Counted from the stretch's first letter, positions 43,395 through 52,823 are shown. The stretch: 64,000 nt of DNA from Caulobacter segnis ATCC 21756 (GCF_000092285.1 NC_014100.1:372001-436000); one strand, 5' to 3'. Translations and numbers: made by a program. The notes: generated from the letters alone by a model not told the origin.

Positions 43395-43625
43395 ATGACG
43401 ACCACCTGGACCATCGCCGTGAAGCTGGGCGCCTCTCCGGCCCTGGCGCCGATGCACGAGATCACCGTCGAGGCGCCGGACGCCCCAACCGCCTTGCGAC
43501 GCGTGGCGGCCATGGTCGCCGTGCAGGAGGCCGGCGACGCCGAGCTGTTGATCGACGGTCAGGAGGAGGTCTTCTCCCGCGCCGAGGTGGAGGCGGGCCT
43601 GGAAGAGCACCAAGCCCGCTCCTGA
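43395..43625 (+). CDS. Small hypothetical protein
   Basis: 76 residues with AGGAG eight bases upstream of the ATG, 11 bp after the kinase stop. Sequence is protein-like: WTIAVKLGASPALAPMHEITVEAPDAPTALRRVAAMVAV suggests a ferredoxin-like beta-alpha-beta fold and the C-terminus is acidic helix. No family recognised. It is the last gene of the sixA operon and converges on ggt. Confidence 0.75.
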   Translation: MTTTWTIAVKLGASPALAPMHEITVEAPDAPTALRRVAAMVAVQEAGDAELLIDGQEEVFSRAEVEAGLEEHQARS

Positions 43626-43635
43626 ACGGCGGTGC

Positions 43636-45378
43636 TCAGAGGCCCTTGGCCACGCCTTCGCGGCGGGGATCCGCGCCGCCTTCCAGCATGGCGCCCGGGC
43701 GCACGATCACGCCTTGCAGGCCCGAGCCCTCGATCTGGCCCACCTTGATGTTGACCCCGCGCGCGTTGAGCGCCGCCAGCATCTCCGGACCGAACAGGTC
43801 GGCGTCACCCGAATAGGTCTCGCCCCGCGCCACGACGTTCGGAAGCGATACGGCCTGCTGCATGTTCAGCCCCCAGTAGAACACGCCGACCATGGCCTTG
43901 AGGTTGTAGGACAGGATGGCGTTGCCGCCCGGCGAGCCGACGGCGGCCAGGAACTTGCCCTTCTTGTCCAGCACGATGATCGGCGCCATCGACGAGCGCG
44001 GCCGCTTACCCGCGGCGATGGCGTTCGCCGCCGGGGCGCCGTCCTTCTCCTTCGGGGAGAAGGAGAAGTCGGTCAGCTGGTTGTTGAGGAAGAAGCCGCC
44101 GACCATCCGGCCATTGCCGAAGAGGCTCTCGACCGTCGTGGTCATCGACACCACGTTGCCCTGCGGATCCACGACAACGAAGTGGGTGGTGCCGCCCGGC
44201 TCTTGCGTCTTGTCGACGCCAACCTTGGGCGCGCCCTTGGGGAGGCCGAACGGCGGGGGCGCCCCGGCTGTCGTCGTGATCAGCTTGGCGCGCTCGGCGA
44301 CGTATTGGGGATCGAGCAGGCCGTCGACGGGCACCGTTACGAAGTCGGGGTCGCCGACATAGCGGTCGCGGTCGGCGTACATCACGCGCTCGGCCTGGGC
44401 CAGCAGCGTCCAGGCGACCGGATCGGTCGGTCCGCGCTTGCCGATGTCGGTATGCTCCAGCATCCGCAGCGCCTGGATGACCGCCAGCCCGCTGGACTGA
44501 GGGTTGGGAACGCAGACGGTGTAGACCTTCCACGGCCGGCACAGGGCGTCGCCCGAGCGGGGCTTGTAGGTCTTCAGGTCCTCCAGGGTGATGCTGCTGG
44601 GCAGATCGCCCTCATGCAAGCGGTCGACGATCGCCTGGGCGATCGGCCCTTCCAGCAACGCCGACGGACCTTCGGCCGCGATCTTGCGGACGGTCTCGGC
44701 GTAGGCCGGGTTCTTCAGCACGTCGCCGGCTTGGTAGCGGGTTCCATCCGGCTTGGTGAAGTACTTCACCGCATCCGGCTGCGAGGGCTGAGGGGCCCGG
44801 GTGCTGTTGATCATCCCCGCCAGGCGCGGACTGACCACGAAGCCGTCGTCGGCCAGCTTCTCGGCGTCCTTGAACAGCGTGTTCCAGGCGACCTTGCCGT
44901 GTTCTTTCTGCGCCATCGACAGCATGGCCACTGCGCCGGGCACCCCGGTCGAGCGGCCCGACAGCAGCGCCGTCACGAAGGACAGCGGCTTGCCATCGGC
45001 GCCCAGGAACATGTCCGGGCCAGCGCCGCTAGGGGCTTTCTCCCGGCCGTCATAGGCCGTCACCTTGCCCGTCTTGGCGTCGTAGAAGACCAGGAACGCG
45101 CCGCCGCCCAGGCCCGAGCTCTGCGGCTCGACAAGGCCCAGCACCGCTTGGATCGCCACCGCCGCGTCGACGGCGCTCCCGCCGTCGCGCAGCACCCGCA
45201 GGCCCGCCTCGACCGCCAGAGGGTTGGCCGCCGCCACCATCCCTTTCGAGGCGGGTGACGTCACCGCCGGCCTCGGCGTCGGCATGCCCAGCGCGATCGT
45301 CTCGGCCTGGGCGGCCAGCGGCGCGAAGGTCAGCTGAAGGGCGGCGGAAATAGCGAGCAGGGAAGCGAGACGACGCAT
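43636..45378 (-). CDS. ggt: Gamma-glutamyltransferase
   Basis: 580 residues from the ATG at 45378, which begins a signal peptide (MRRLASLLAISAALQL, cleavage after AQA). The GGT fold is clear: SGLGGGAFLVFYDA, FVTALLSGRSTGVPGAVA, and the autocleavage site PGGTTHFVVVD, whose Thr becomes the catalytic nucleophile of the small subunit. Later GNVVSMTTTVES and FFLNNQLTDFS complete the site. It cleaves gamma-glutamyl bonds of glutathione in the periplasm. Longer frame upstream has no signal peptide and was rejected. Confidence 0.94.
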   Translation of the reverse strand: MRRLASLLAISAALQLTFAPLAAQAETIALGMPTPRPAVTSPASKGMVAAANPLAVEAGLRVLRDGGSAVDAAVAIQAVLGLVEPQSSGLGGGAFLVFYDAKTGKVTAYDGREKAPSGAGPDMFLGADGKPLSFVTALLSGRSTGVPGAVAMLSMAQKEHGKVAWNTLFKDAEKLADDGFVVSPRLAGMINSTRAPQPSQPDAVKYFTKPDGTRYQAGDVLKNPAYAETVRKIAAEGPSALLEGPIAQAIVDRLHEGDLPSSITLEDLKTYKPRSGDALCRPWKVYTVCVPNPQSSGLAVIQALRMLEHTDIGKRGPTDPVAWTLLAQAERVMYADRDRYVGDPDFVTVPVDGLLDPQYVAERAKLITTTAGAPPPFGLPKGAPKVGVDKTQEPGGTTHFVVVDPQGNVVSMTTTVESLFGNGRMVGGFFLNNQLTDFSFSPKEKDGAPAANAIAAGKRPRSSMAPIIVLDKKGKFLAAVGSPGGNAILSYNLKAMVGVFYWGLNMQQAVSLPNVVARGETYSGDADLFGPEMLAALNARGVNIKVGQIEGSGLQGVIVRPGAMLEGGADPRREGVAKGL

Positions 45379-45577
45379 ACGGATCCTCAGGCAGACGAAG
45401 AGGGACGACCTGCCCGGCGTCCCGGAAGACCCCATGGACACCAAGCGCGGGACGCTGTCACGCCCAGATAAGCTGCGAGAGGCTTCATCGATCGTGCTTT
45501 GAGCGTCGGGCGGGCAGGCCGCGCGCGATACCGAACGTCGTTGCGCCAACTTTTCGAGATTATCCGTCAAACCGGGC

Positions 45578-45606
45578 TTGCGTCCCCGGAACGGCTGGGC
45601 TATCTC
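45578..45606 (+). promoter_or_regulatory. Sigma-73-type promoter of the tRNA-Arg gene
   Basis: TTGCGTC (45578-45584), 14-bp spacer and GCTATCTC (45599-45606) fit the Caulobacter housekeeping consensus TTGACGS-N10-14-GCTANAWC in most positions. The tRNA starts 24 bases downstream. Confidence 0.65.
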
Positions 45607-45630
45607 CCCCGCCTCGCCGCAAGGCAGTGC

Positions 45631-45707
45631 GCGCCCGTAGCTCAGCTGGATAGAGCATCAGACTACGAATCTGAGGGTCGGACGTTCGAATCGTTCCGGG
45701 CGCGCCA
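45631..45707 (+). tRNA. tRNA-Arg, anticodon ACG
   Basis: 77 nt including an encoded CCA at 45705-45707. Acceptor GCGCCCG pairs with CGGGCGC (45697-45703) with G as discriminator. The D arm AGCTCAGCTGGATAGAGC is intact. The anticodon stem is TCAGA/TCTGA with loop CTACGAA, so the anticodon ACG lies at 45665-45667. The T arm is GGACG-TTCGAAT-CGTTC. All arms are paired, so the gene looks functional. ACG would be converted to ICG to read CGN codons. Confidence 0.97.
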
Positions 45708-45732
45708 TTTTCTCCCAAGCCTTAAATCGCTT

Positions 45733-45753
45733 CCGCCGCGCCTCGCTCGGCGG
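45733..45753 (+). terminator. Hairpin after the tRNA gene
   Basis: CCGCCG (45733-45738) and CGGCGG (45748-45753) form a 6-bp stem with a 9-base loop, followed by CTTTG. It lies 26 bases after the tRNA end and may be its weak terminator. Confidence 0.45.
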
Positions 45754-45848
45754 CTTTGTCGCGTAGGCGGGCGTTCGCGCGACGTCGCGACGCGGGCGTG
45801 GGATTCCCTTTAACGCCGGGTCCGCGCTCATGGTTTAATGTCAGGGCC

Positions 45849-46574
45849 ATGAACCCGCTCGCCGCGCCGACGCCGATCCCCGAAATCCTCCTGGTCGAGG
45901 ACGACGTCGAGCTTCGCCGAGAAATGGCCGCTTATCTGCGCGACAACGACCATCTGGTGCACGAGGCCGGTGACGCGGCCAGCGCGCGAAAGATCATGGC
46001 CGAGCGGGCGATTCAGGTGGCGGTGCTGGATATCAATCTTCCCGGAGAGGACGGATTGTCGCTCTGTCGCTCGCTGGCGGGCGACGGTGGCCCGGCGATC
46101 CTGATGCTCACCGCCTTGGGCGATCCCATCGATCGCATCCTGGGACTGGAGCTCGGCGCGGACGATTACGTCGTCAAGCCGATCATGCCGCGCGAGCTGC
46201 TGGCGCGGGTGAAGGCGATGTTGCGACGCCGCCCGCCGGGGCCCGCCGCGCGCAAGACCAACATCTACCGGTTCGCCGACTTTCGCCTCGACCTAGCCGC
46301 CCGCCAGTTGCGCGCGCCCAACGGCGCCGTGCTGCTGCTGACCCGTAGCGAACTCGCCATCCTCTCCGCCCTGCTCGATCGCGACCGCCAGGTCGTGCCC
46401 CGCGACGAGCTGATCGCCCTGCTGCGCGGAGACGAAACCGAGGAGGTCGGCAGGGCCGTGGACCTGCATATCAGTCGGCTTCGGCGCAAGATCCAGGACC
46501 AGACCGATCGGGAGCTGATCCGCACCTATCGGGGGGTGGGCTACATGCTCGACGCCAGGGTGTTGGCCGAATGA
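45849..46574 (+). CDS. OmpR-family response regulator
   Basis: 241 residues from the ATG at 45849. Receiver domain: LLVEDDVELRR (acidic pair), VLDINLPGEDG (phosphoacceptor Asp near 60), DDYVVKPI (Lys). C-terminal winged helix: LLTRSELAILSALLDRDRQVVPRDELIALL and DLHISRLRRKIQD with the final GVGYML. It overlaps the downstream kinase gene by ATGA, so it is the cognate regulator of that kinase. The target genes are not evident. Confidence 0.93.
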   Translation: MNPLAAPTPIPEILLVEDDVELRREMAAYLRDNDHLVHEAGDAASARKIMAERAIQVAVLDINLPGEDGLSLCRSLAGDGGPAILMLTALGDPIDRILGLELGADDYVVKPIMPRELLARVKAMLRRRPPGPAARKTNIYRFADFRLDLAARQLRAPNGAVLLLTRSELAILSALLDRDRQVVPRDELIALLRGDETEEVGRAVDLHISRLRRKIQDQTDRELIRTYRGVGYMLDARVLAE

Positions 46575-48595
46575 GTTTCGCGAAGGCTTTTCGTCGTCTG
46601 AGCCCGCCGTTGTGGGTCCAAATGCTGGCGGTCGTCGTCGTCGCCATCGTGGCGGCCCATATCGTGACCCTGGTCCTGACGGTGTTCTTCCCGCCGGCGC
46701 CGCCGCGTCAGTACAGCCTGTCCGACATCGGGGCGGCGTTGCGCGGTCAGTCGACGCGTCACGATCAGGAGCGGCCGCTGGTCCTGACCCTGGAAGCTGC
46801 GCCGCCCAGCGTGGAGAGCCCGGGCTGGGTCGTCGCGCCCTCCGCCACGCGCGACCTCGCCAAGCTGCTGGACGCTCCGGAGACGGACGTGCGTCTGCTC
46901 TTCTACGCGCCGCCGCCGCTGGCGGGCCCTCCGATCCCGCCGCCGCCGCGCCACGAGGCCAGCCGGAGCTACGTGTTAGCCGGAATGGCGCCGCCCGGGC
47001 CGCGCCTCATGCGGCCAGGATCGGGCAGGCCGTTCCCCGCGCCGGGCGCGTTTCCGGGCGCGGCGCGCGCTGGGGCGTTCCCGCCCGCGGCCATGCGGGA
47101 CAGCCGCTTCGGTGGCGGGCCCCTGGGCGGAGGCGCTCCGGCGGGCGGGTTTGCGTCCCGGCCCGGCGGTTTTGGTTCGTCGAGGCCGACGCCTCCGACG
47201 GATAGGAGCCGCCCCCCCGCGGCCTTGGCCTCCGGGGCGCGCCTCCTGGCCGGGGCCATGGCGCCGGGGGTGAATGGTCCTCCCCGCATCGGCCCCACGC
47301 CGGACGGGGGGCTTCGCCCGCCGCGCGGACCGATCATCCGCACGCCGCTGGACGCGGCTGTTTTCGGTGTCCGTTTCCAGGTCCAGGCGCCGACGCCTGC
47401 CGAGACGCCAAGGCCCGTTCAGAGCCAGCCTGAGCCGGTCGCCCCCGTCGTCGCCACGCCCGTGCGCACCGGCCCCCCTGCGTCCGTTCCGGCGCCCGTC
47501 GAGCGTGTCGCCGCTCCGGATGTCGAGCGCGTCTCGCCCGCGCCGCGTCTTCAGATCGCGAAGCCGGCTCCCGCCGCGCCTCCGGACGCCCAGTCGGGGC
47601 GGACGCTGACCGCGCCGGTCACCAGCTTCGGCTTCGCGCGATCGTCCTATGTCGAGGGCGAGTTCGTCGCGGCCGTGAAACGGGCCGATGGGCGCTGGGC
47701 GACCGTCCGTCCGCAGCCGGAGGGTTTCCCCAATTCGTGGCAGCGCCGGATTTTCCTCTGGTTCGGGCTGTCGGTGGCCCTGATCACGCCGATCGCCCTG
47801 CTGGTGGCGTGGCGCCTGGCCGCGCCCCTCAAGGCGTTCGCCGAATCCGCGGACCGCCTGGGCCGTGAGCCCTCGGCGGATCTGCCGCCGCTGACCGGTC
47901 CGGCCGAGATCGGCGTCGCGGCCGAGGCCTTCAACCAGATGCAGCGGCGGATCAAGCGCTATGTGGAGGATCGGACGGGCATGGTCCGGGCCATCTCCCA
48001 CGACTTGCGCACGCCGCTCGCGCGGATGCGGTTCAAGCTGGAGCGCGCCCCGCCGTCCCTGAGGGCGGCGATCGGACGCGACATGGACCAGATGGAGCAG
48101 ATGATCGCCTCGGTGCTCAGCTTCATGCGCGACGAGATGGAGGGCGACGCGCGTCAAGTCGTCGATCTGCGCTCGTTGCTGGAGGTCGTGGTCGACGACG
48201 CCACCGGTCCGGCCAAGCTGGAGCCGGGCCCGGCCGTGCTGGTCGAAATCGACGTGGTCGCCATCCAGCGCGTAATGGAGAACCTGATCGACAACGCCGT
48301 GAAGTACGGGTTCGAGGCGCGCCTCAAGTTGGAGACCATCGCCGGAGAGGCCTGCGTCACCGTCAGCGACTCCGGGCCGGGCATCCCGCCGGAGGAGCTG
48401 GAGGACGTGTTCAAGGCCTATCATCGTGGCGCGCAGGCCCGCGCCTCCGGCAAGTCGGGCGTCGGATTGGGTCTGGTGGTGTCACGGTCCACCGTGCGAG
48501 CGCATGGCGGCGAGCTGACCTTGCGCCCGGGCTCGCCAGGGCTGGTCGCGGAGGTTCGGCTGCCGGGCGCGCGGACGGTTGAGGCCGCGGCCTAG
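46571..48595 (+). CDS. Sensor histidine kinase with long Pro/Arg-rich sensor region
   Basis: 674 residues, coupled to the upstream response regulator. TM1 at about 15-37; then a periplasmic part of about 350 residues, of which residues 115-350 are low-complexity Pro/Gly/Arg/Ala with repeated R-P and P-P-P, unusual for a sensor domain; TM2 at about 392-412. HAMP follows, then VRAISHDLRTPLARMRFKLE with the phosphorylated His, then the ATPase domain (NLIDNAVKYG, SDSGPGIPP, GVGLGLVVSRS). Kinase domain is normal. The low-complexity part may be a flexible tether, a surface-contact region or a recent expansion. Confidence 0.88.
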   Translation: MSFAKAFRRLSPPLWVQMLAVVVVAIVAAHIVTLVLTVFFPPAPPRQYSLSDIGAALRGQSTRHDQERPLVLTLEAAPPSVESPGWVVAPSATRDLAKLLDAPETDVRLLFYAPPPLAGPPIPPPPRHEASRSYVLAGMAPPGPRLMRPGSGRPFPAPGAFPGAARAGAFPPAAMRDSRFGGGPLGGGAPAGGFASRPGGFGSSRPTPPTDRSRPPAALASGARLLAGAMAPGVNGPPRIGPTPDGGLRPPRGPIIRTPLDAAVFGVRFQVQAPTPAETPRPVQSQPEPVAPVVATPVRTGPPASVPAPVERVAAPDVERVSPAPRLQIAKPAPAAPPDAQSGRTLTAPVTSFGFARSSYVEGEFVAAVKRADGRWATVRPQPEGFPNSWQRRIFLWFGLSVALITPIALLVAWRLAAPLKAFAESADRLGREPSADLPPLTGPAEIGVAAEAFNQMQRRIKRYVEDRTGMVRAISHDLRTPLARMRFKLERAPPSLRAAIGRDMDQMEQMIASVLSFMRDEMEGDARQVVDLRSLLEVVVDDATGPAKLEPGPAVLVEIDVVAIQRVMENLIDNAVKYGFEARLKLETIAGEACVTVSDSGPGIPPEELEDVFKAYHRGAQARASGKSGVGLGLVVSRSTVRAHGGELTLRPGSPGLVAEVRLPGARTVEAAA

Positions 48596-48610
48596 CGGCT
48601 CGGTTCGAGC

Positions 48611-49339
48611 TTAGTCGTTCGCCAGGCTCTCGACCGCCACCGTCAGCAGGTAGCCCTGGCCGCGCACCGTCCGGATCAGGTCGCCGCCGCCTTGCACGCG
48701 GGCGAGCTTGGCGCGGAGGCGACTGACGATCACGTTGATCTGGGGGGAGCCATCGCGACGTTCGCCCGTGCGCGGATCCTGGGCGAGGCGGGCGCGGGGC
48801 ACGATCTGCTGGGGGCTGGCGAGCAGCGTCTTCAGCAGGTTGAACTCGCCCGACGACAGTTCGACCGCCCGGCTATAGGGATCGAATAGTTGCCGCGTCA
48901 CGACGTTCAGCCGCCAGCCGTCGAAGCGATAGACGTTGGCGCGGTCCTCGTCGGGATTGGGGCGCATGGCGGCCTGGCGGCGCCGCAGGACGGCGCGAAT
49001 CCGCGCCAGAAGCTCCCTAGAGCGATAGGGCTTGGCGACATAGTCGTCCGCCCCGATCTCGAGTCCCACGACCACGTCGCTTTCCTCGGCCATGGCGCTG
49101 ACCACGATGACGCCCGGCGAGTGGTTCTGGCTGCGCAGGCGGTTGCAGACGGAAAAGCCGCCTTCGCCGGGCAGCATGATGTCGAGAACCACGGCGTCGA
49201 CGGCCGTCGTCGTCAAGATGCGGTCCATCTGTTGGCCGGACGAGGCCGTGACGACCTCGTATTCATGGCGGGAGAGCAGATCGCACATCTGCGCCCGCGC
49301 TTCGACATCGGCATCGAGGAGAAGGATTCTTTGCTGCAC
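48611..49339 (-). CDS. OmpR-family response regulator
   Basis: 242 residues. Receiver: ILLLDADVEARAQM, where the acidic pair is D-A-D rather than DD, then VVLDIMLPGEGG (phospho-Asp near 54) and DDYVAKPY. C-terminal wHTH: LSSGEFNLLKTLLASPQQIVPRARL, INVIVSRLRAKL, IRTVRGQGYLL. The cognate kinase is not adjacent; it converges on the plus-strand kinase gene. Its start is 1.2 kb from nothing else but the autotransporter end, so it may regulate the neighbouring surface-protein cluster, which is speculative. Confidence 0.9.
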   Translation of the reverse strand: MQQRILLLDADVEARAQMCDLLSRHEYEVVTASSGQQMDRILTTTAVDAVVLDIMLPGEGGFSVCNRLRSQNHSPGVIVVSAMAEESDVVVGLEIGADDYVAKPYRSRELLARIRAVLRRRQAAMRPNPDEDRANVYRFDGWRLNVVTRQLFDPYSRAVELSSGEFNLLKTLLASPQQIVPRARLAQDPRTGERRDGSPQINVIVSRLRAKLARVQGGGDLIRTVRGQGYLLTVAVESLAND

Positions 49340-49460
49340 GCCACAAGCTCCTGGGTCCGAGAACCCTTGAAGCTCTACTGGCCTGTGGAGGCGAAAATAC
49401 CCTCGCAGTGTATTGAAACAATCGCGATTAAGGCGGCTTTGTGGCCAACTTTTGCAGGGC

Positions 49461-52400
49461 CTAGAACATCGCCCGACCCGAGAGCCGCAGGTAGTATCGG
49501 TTCTGTTTCTTCGCCGCCTCTGCGCCGCCTTCCAGCGCCACGTACGACATGGTCGACCCCGCGCGGATAGCGAGGCCCAAAGTCGCCGCGCCCTGCTTGT
49601 CGGCGGTGGAGGTCAGGGTGAACGATTGGCCGCCGCGGAAACGCGCGACCGTATCGCCGATGTCGCCGGCCAGGGTCTGGCGGTAGCCGATACGGACTTC
49701 CGGACGCCACCAGACCGCTTTGCCGAACTGGGCTCCAAACACGATCCCGGCGTCGCCGCTGAGATTGCTGAAGCTTCGGGCGTCGCGGATCAGATCGAAC
49801 CCGTCCCCGCCGCCCGTCTCGCTCCGCTTGCCTTCGCTGAAATAGACATAGTCGAGGCGCGCTTCCGGCCTGACGAAGTAGCGGCCCACGGCCTGCTCGT
49901 AGGCCATGCCAGCGAAGGCGTTGGCCGTCACGCCGTTCCAATGGGCGACGCTGGTGGCCGAGGAGTCCGCCTCGCCGTCCGAGTCGACGTCCTCGCTATA
50001 GAAGCTGCGATCGCCCGTCAGCCAGCCGTATCCCGCGCCGCCGCCGAGGTTGAAGCGCCAGCCGCCGATCGACCGGCGCCAATAGACCCCGGCCTGGATC
50101 AGGGCGTTGGTCGTATGCTCGCCGACCTTGGCGGTGGTGTCGTGCTCCTCGATGCTGACGGCGGCCAAGGTCACGCCCAGAGCGCCGCCCGCATCGCCCA
50201 TGGCCTCGTAGCCGGCCACAAAGCCCAGGGCCTGGGTGTCTGAGCCCTGATCCTCGCCGTCCTCGCGGCGGACCAGGGTGCTGATCTGCTGCACCCAGAC
50301 GCTGTCGGGGCCGTAGCGGTCGCCGAGATCCGGCCGAATCATCGTCGCCGCCGAGATCTGCTGGTTCACCGCCTGCAACGCCGAGAACATGCCAAGGCCC
50401 TGGTCGGGCAGCATCTGGTTGTAGAGGTTGTAGAAGCCGTCCTTCGTGTTCTGGTTCAGGAAGGCGCTGGCGATGTCGTCGTCCTTCGACAGGGCCGCGA
50501 ACACCGCGTCATAGGCCGAGGCCTGGTTGCGGGTCATGCCCGCCTCGTCGGCGGTTCGGCGACGCACGTCGATGTCGATGCTGTTCCCCGACTGATACGC
50601 CTTGGCGACGTAGATATAGGGCGCGTCGCCCAGCAGATCCTGGCCGATATCGCCGGCCGTCAGGGTTCCGGCCTGGATCACCTCGAAGGTCGAGGCCGTC
50701 GTCAGCAGGTTGTTGAACACCAGGCCGAGATTGGCGCCGGAGGCGATGGTGGCGGTGTCGGCGACAAGGCGGGTCGCCGTCCCCGCGGCCGGATCGACGC
50801 TGAAGATCAGCTTGCTGTCGGCGCTCAGGGTCAGGTTGCTGACCTTGAGGTCATCGGTGTTGAGCAAGCCCAGCGTGCCCGAGCCGATGTTGATGTCCAG
50901 CCGGCCATCGGAGTCCGCCAGGGTGGTCAGCACATAGCCGCCGCCATCGATCGTCAGGCTGTCGGCGCCGTCGCCGAACGAAATGGCGCCGATCACCGTG
51001 CCGTTCAGGATGTTCAGCTTGTCGTCGCCGGAGCCCAGCAGGATCTTGCCGATGATCGCCGGCTCGTCGGCGTCGTCAACGCCGTCGCCGTCCGTGTCGG
51101 TGTCGGCCACGTCGTCGTCGCCGTCGTCGCCGTCATCGACGCCGGTCTGGGTGATCGTCACGCCCGTCGTGTTCTTCGAGACGTCGATGGCGATCGCCTT
51201 GCCGGTGACCGTCTCGTCGCTGGCGTCGTCATTGTCGTCGTCGGTGTCGTAGTCGTCGTCCGTGGCGGTGACGTAGGCGGCGATGGTGCGGGTGTTATTG
51301 ATGGTGCTCAGCGTTCCGGCGTTGTCGAGGATCGCGTACGCGGTTCCCTTCTCGCCCAGAACCGAGGCGCTGATCACCCCGTCGTTGTTGAGGGTGCTGA
51401 CCTGGGCTCCGGCGTCGATCACCAGGGCGCGCGTGGAGAAGTCGCCTTCCGAGGTGGTCGAGGCGCTGATCGTGCCCGCGTTCCAGATTTTGTCGGCGAT
51501 CGCGCCGGACTTCAGATGCAGGCCGTTGGTCTGGGCCTCGTAGCCCGAGGCCGAGACCGTGCCCGTGACGCGTATGCCGCCGGTGATCAGGGTCTCGTAA
51601 CCCGCGTCGCCGCCGATCTGGACGCCGGTCGTCTCGACGCCGTCATAAGGGCTGGAAGCGCTGACCGAGCCCTTGATGATCAGCCCATAGGCGTCGTCGC
51701 CCGTCCCGACCGCTCCGAGGGTCACCGTATTGCTGTCGGAGCCGATCTTCAGCGCCGGCGCGCCGCCGTAGACATAGATCGAGGCCGAGCCTTCCGAGCT
51801 GTCGGTGACGCCGTCGCCATCCTCGTCGTCGCTTGTGTCATCGTTCGTGTCGGTCGGCGGGACATCGAGCAGGACGCCGCCGGAGACGTTGGCGGCGATG
51901 TTCACCCCGCCGCCGCCTTCCAGCATGTCGTCCGCGTCGAGCAGCGCGCGGTCGTCGGGGTCGCTGTAGCGCGACGTGATGCGGTAGCCGGTTGAAGAGA
52001 CCGAGCCCTGCAGGACGAAGGCGCCGTCGATCGCCGAGTCCACCGCCACGCCGACCGAGCCTTCGCCCAACACGCTGGTCGAGCCTTCGATCGTGACGTT
52101 CCCGGTGACGGAGCCGGCGATGCGGATCCCATAGCCGCGATCACCCGTGACGCTGATCGATCCCGAGTGGACGAGGTTCCCGACCAGCGGCGCTTCGACG
52201 CTGATGCCGGAAGAGTCCATGCCCTCGATGGTGATCGAGCCGGAGTTGGTGATGTCGCCGTTGAAGGCGTCGCTTCCCGTCACCCGGATTCCGTAGCGTC
52301 GGTACCCCTTCGCAAAGAGGCCATCGTAGTCACCGTCGTCGTCGCTGTCCTCGTAGTCGTAGTCCTCGGTCAGGCTGATCGATCCGGCGCTGGTCACCGA

Positions 52401-52700
52401 GCCGGTCTTGCCGCCGATGACCAGCACGCCGACGGAATCATCCACGCCGACGCTGGCCAGGCCGCCGTTGATGGTGACGGTGTTGTCGCTGTCGAGCGTG
52501 ACGATCGGGCCCGAGGCGCTCAAGGTGATGACGCCGTCCTCGGTGACCTTCACGTCGTCGGCCGCTCCGCCATTCGGGCTGGCGGTGGTGATCGCGGTCG
52601 TCCGCGAACTGCTGGTGACTTGCACTTCGGCCAGGGCGTCGCCGGCGGCGAGCAGCATCGGCGCGGCGGCCGCCGTGACGATCAGAAACTTGTGCGGCAT
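49461..52700 (-). CDS. Autotransporter (type Va) with Asp-rich passenger
   Basis: 1079 residues. Signal peptide 1-24 (MPHKFLIVTAAAAPMLLAAG, ALA-E). The passenger is a beta-helix-like Ser/Thr/Gly/Val-rich chain with repeated GSISVTG-like and GTISAS-like units (about 60-720). It contains acidic inserts, for example DTNDDTSDDEDGDGVTDSSE near 285 and DGDDGDDDVADTDTDGDGVDDADE near 515, that look like thrombospondin-type-3 or EF-hand-like calcium sites. The last 280 residues are the beta-barrel, ending in RLSGRAMF with terminal Phe. No Cys is seen in the passenger. It should sit in the outer membrane with the passenger outside. It lies directly downstream of the ECF sigma factor and small protein genes on the same strand. 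Confidence 0.92.
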   Translation of the reverse strand: MPHKFLIVTAAAAPMLLAAGDALAEVQVTSSSRTTAITTASPNGGAADDVKVTEDGVITLSASGPIVTLDSDNTVTINGGLASVGVDDSVGVLVIGGKTGSVTSAGSISLTEDYDYEDSDDDGDYDGLFAKGYRRYGIRVTGSDAFNGDITNSGSITIEGMDSSGISVEAPLVGNLVHSGSISVTGDRGYGIRIAGSVTGNVTIEGSTSVLGEGSVGVAVDSAIDGAFVLQGSVSSTGYRITSRYSDPDDRALLDADDMLEGGGGVNIAANVSGGVLLDVPPTDTNDDTSDDEDGDGVTDSSEGSASIYVYGGAPALKIGSDSNTVTLGAVGTGDDAYGLIIKGSVSASSPYDGVETTGVQIGGDAGYETLITGGIRVTGTVSASGYEAQTNGLHLKSGAIADKIWNAGTISASTTSEGDFSTRALVIDAGAQVSTLNNDGVISASVLGEKGTAYAILDNAGTLSTINNTRTIAAYVTATDDDYDTDDDNDDASDETVTGKAIAIDVSKNTTGVTITQTGVDDGDDGDDDVADTDTDGDGVDDADEPAIIGKILLGSGDDKLNILNGTVIGAISFGDGADSLTIDGGGYVLTTLADSDGRLDINIGSGTLGLLNTDDLKVSNLTLSADSKLIFSVDPAAGTATRLVADTATIASGANLGLVFNNLLTTASTFEVIQAGTLTAGDIGQDLLGDAPYIYVAKAYQSGNSIDIDVRRRTADEAGMTRNQASAYDAVFAALSKDDDIASAFLNQNTKDGFYNLYNQMLPDQGLGMFSALQAVNQQISAATMIRPDLGDRYGPDSVWVQQISTLVRREDGEDQGSDTQALGFVAGYEAMGDAGGALGVTLAAVSIEEHDTTAKVGEHTTNALIQAGVYWRRSIGGWRFNLGGGAGYGWLTGDRSFYSEDVDSDGEADSSATSVAHWNGVTANAFAGMAYEQAVGRYFVRPEARLDYVYFSEGKRSETGGGDGFDLIRDARSFSNLSGDAGIVFGAQFGKAVWWRPEVRIGYRQTLAGDIGDTVARFRGGQSFTLTSTADKQGAATLGLAIRAGSTMSYVALEGGAEAAKKQNRYYLRLSGRAMF

Positions 52701-52823
52701 GAGGACCTTCGAGGGACTATCCCCGCGAGCCCTAGCCGTTGGCCTTGACCGCTCCGTGGCCGGGTTGTTTCCGCCCCGCCGCGCCTCGTAATCTGGCGTA
52801 GCTGGGCGTCATCTCGCGCAACC

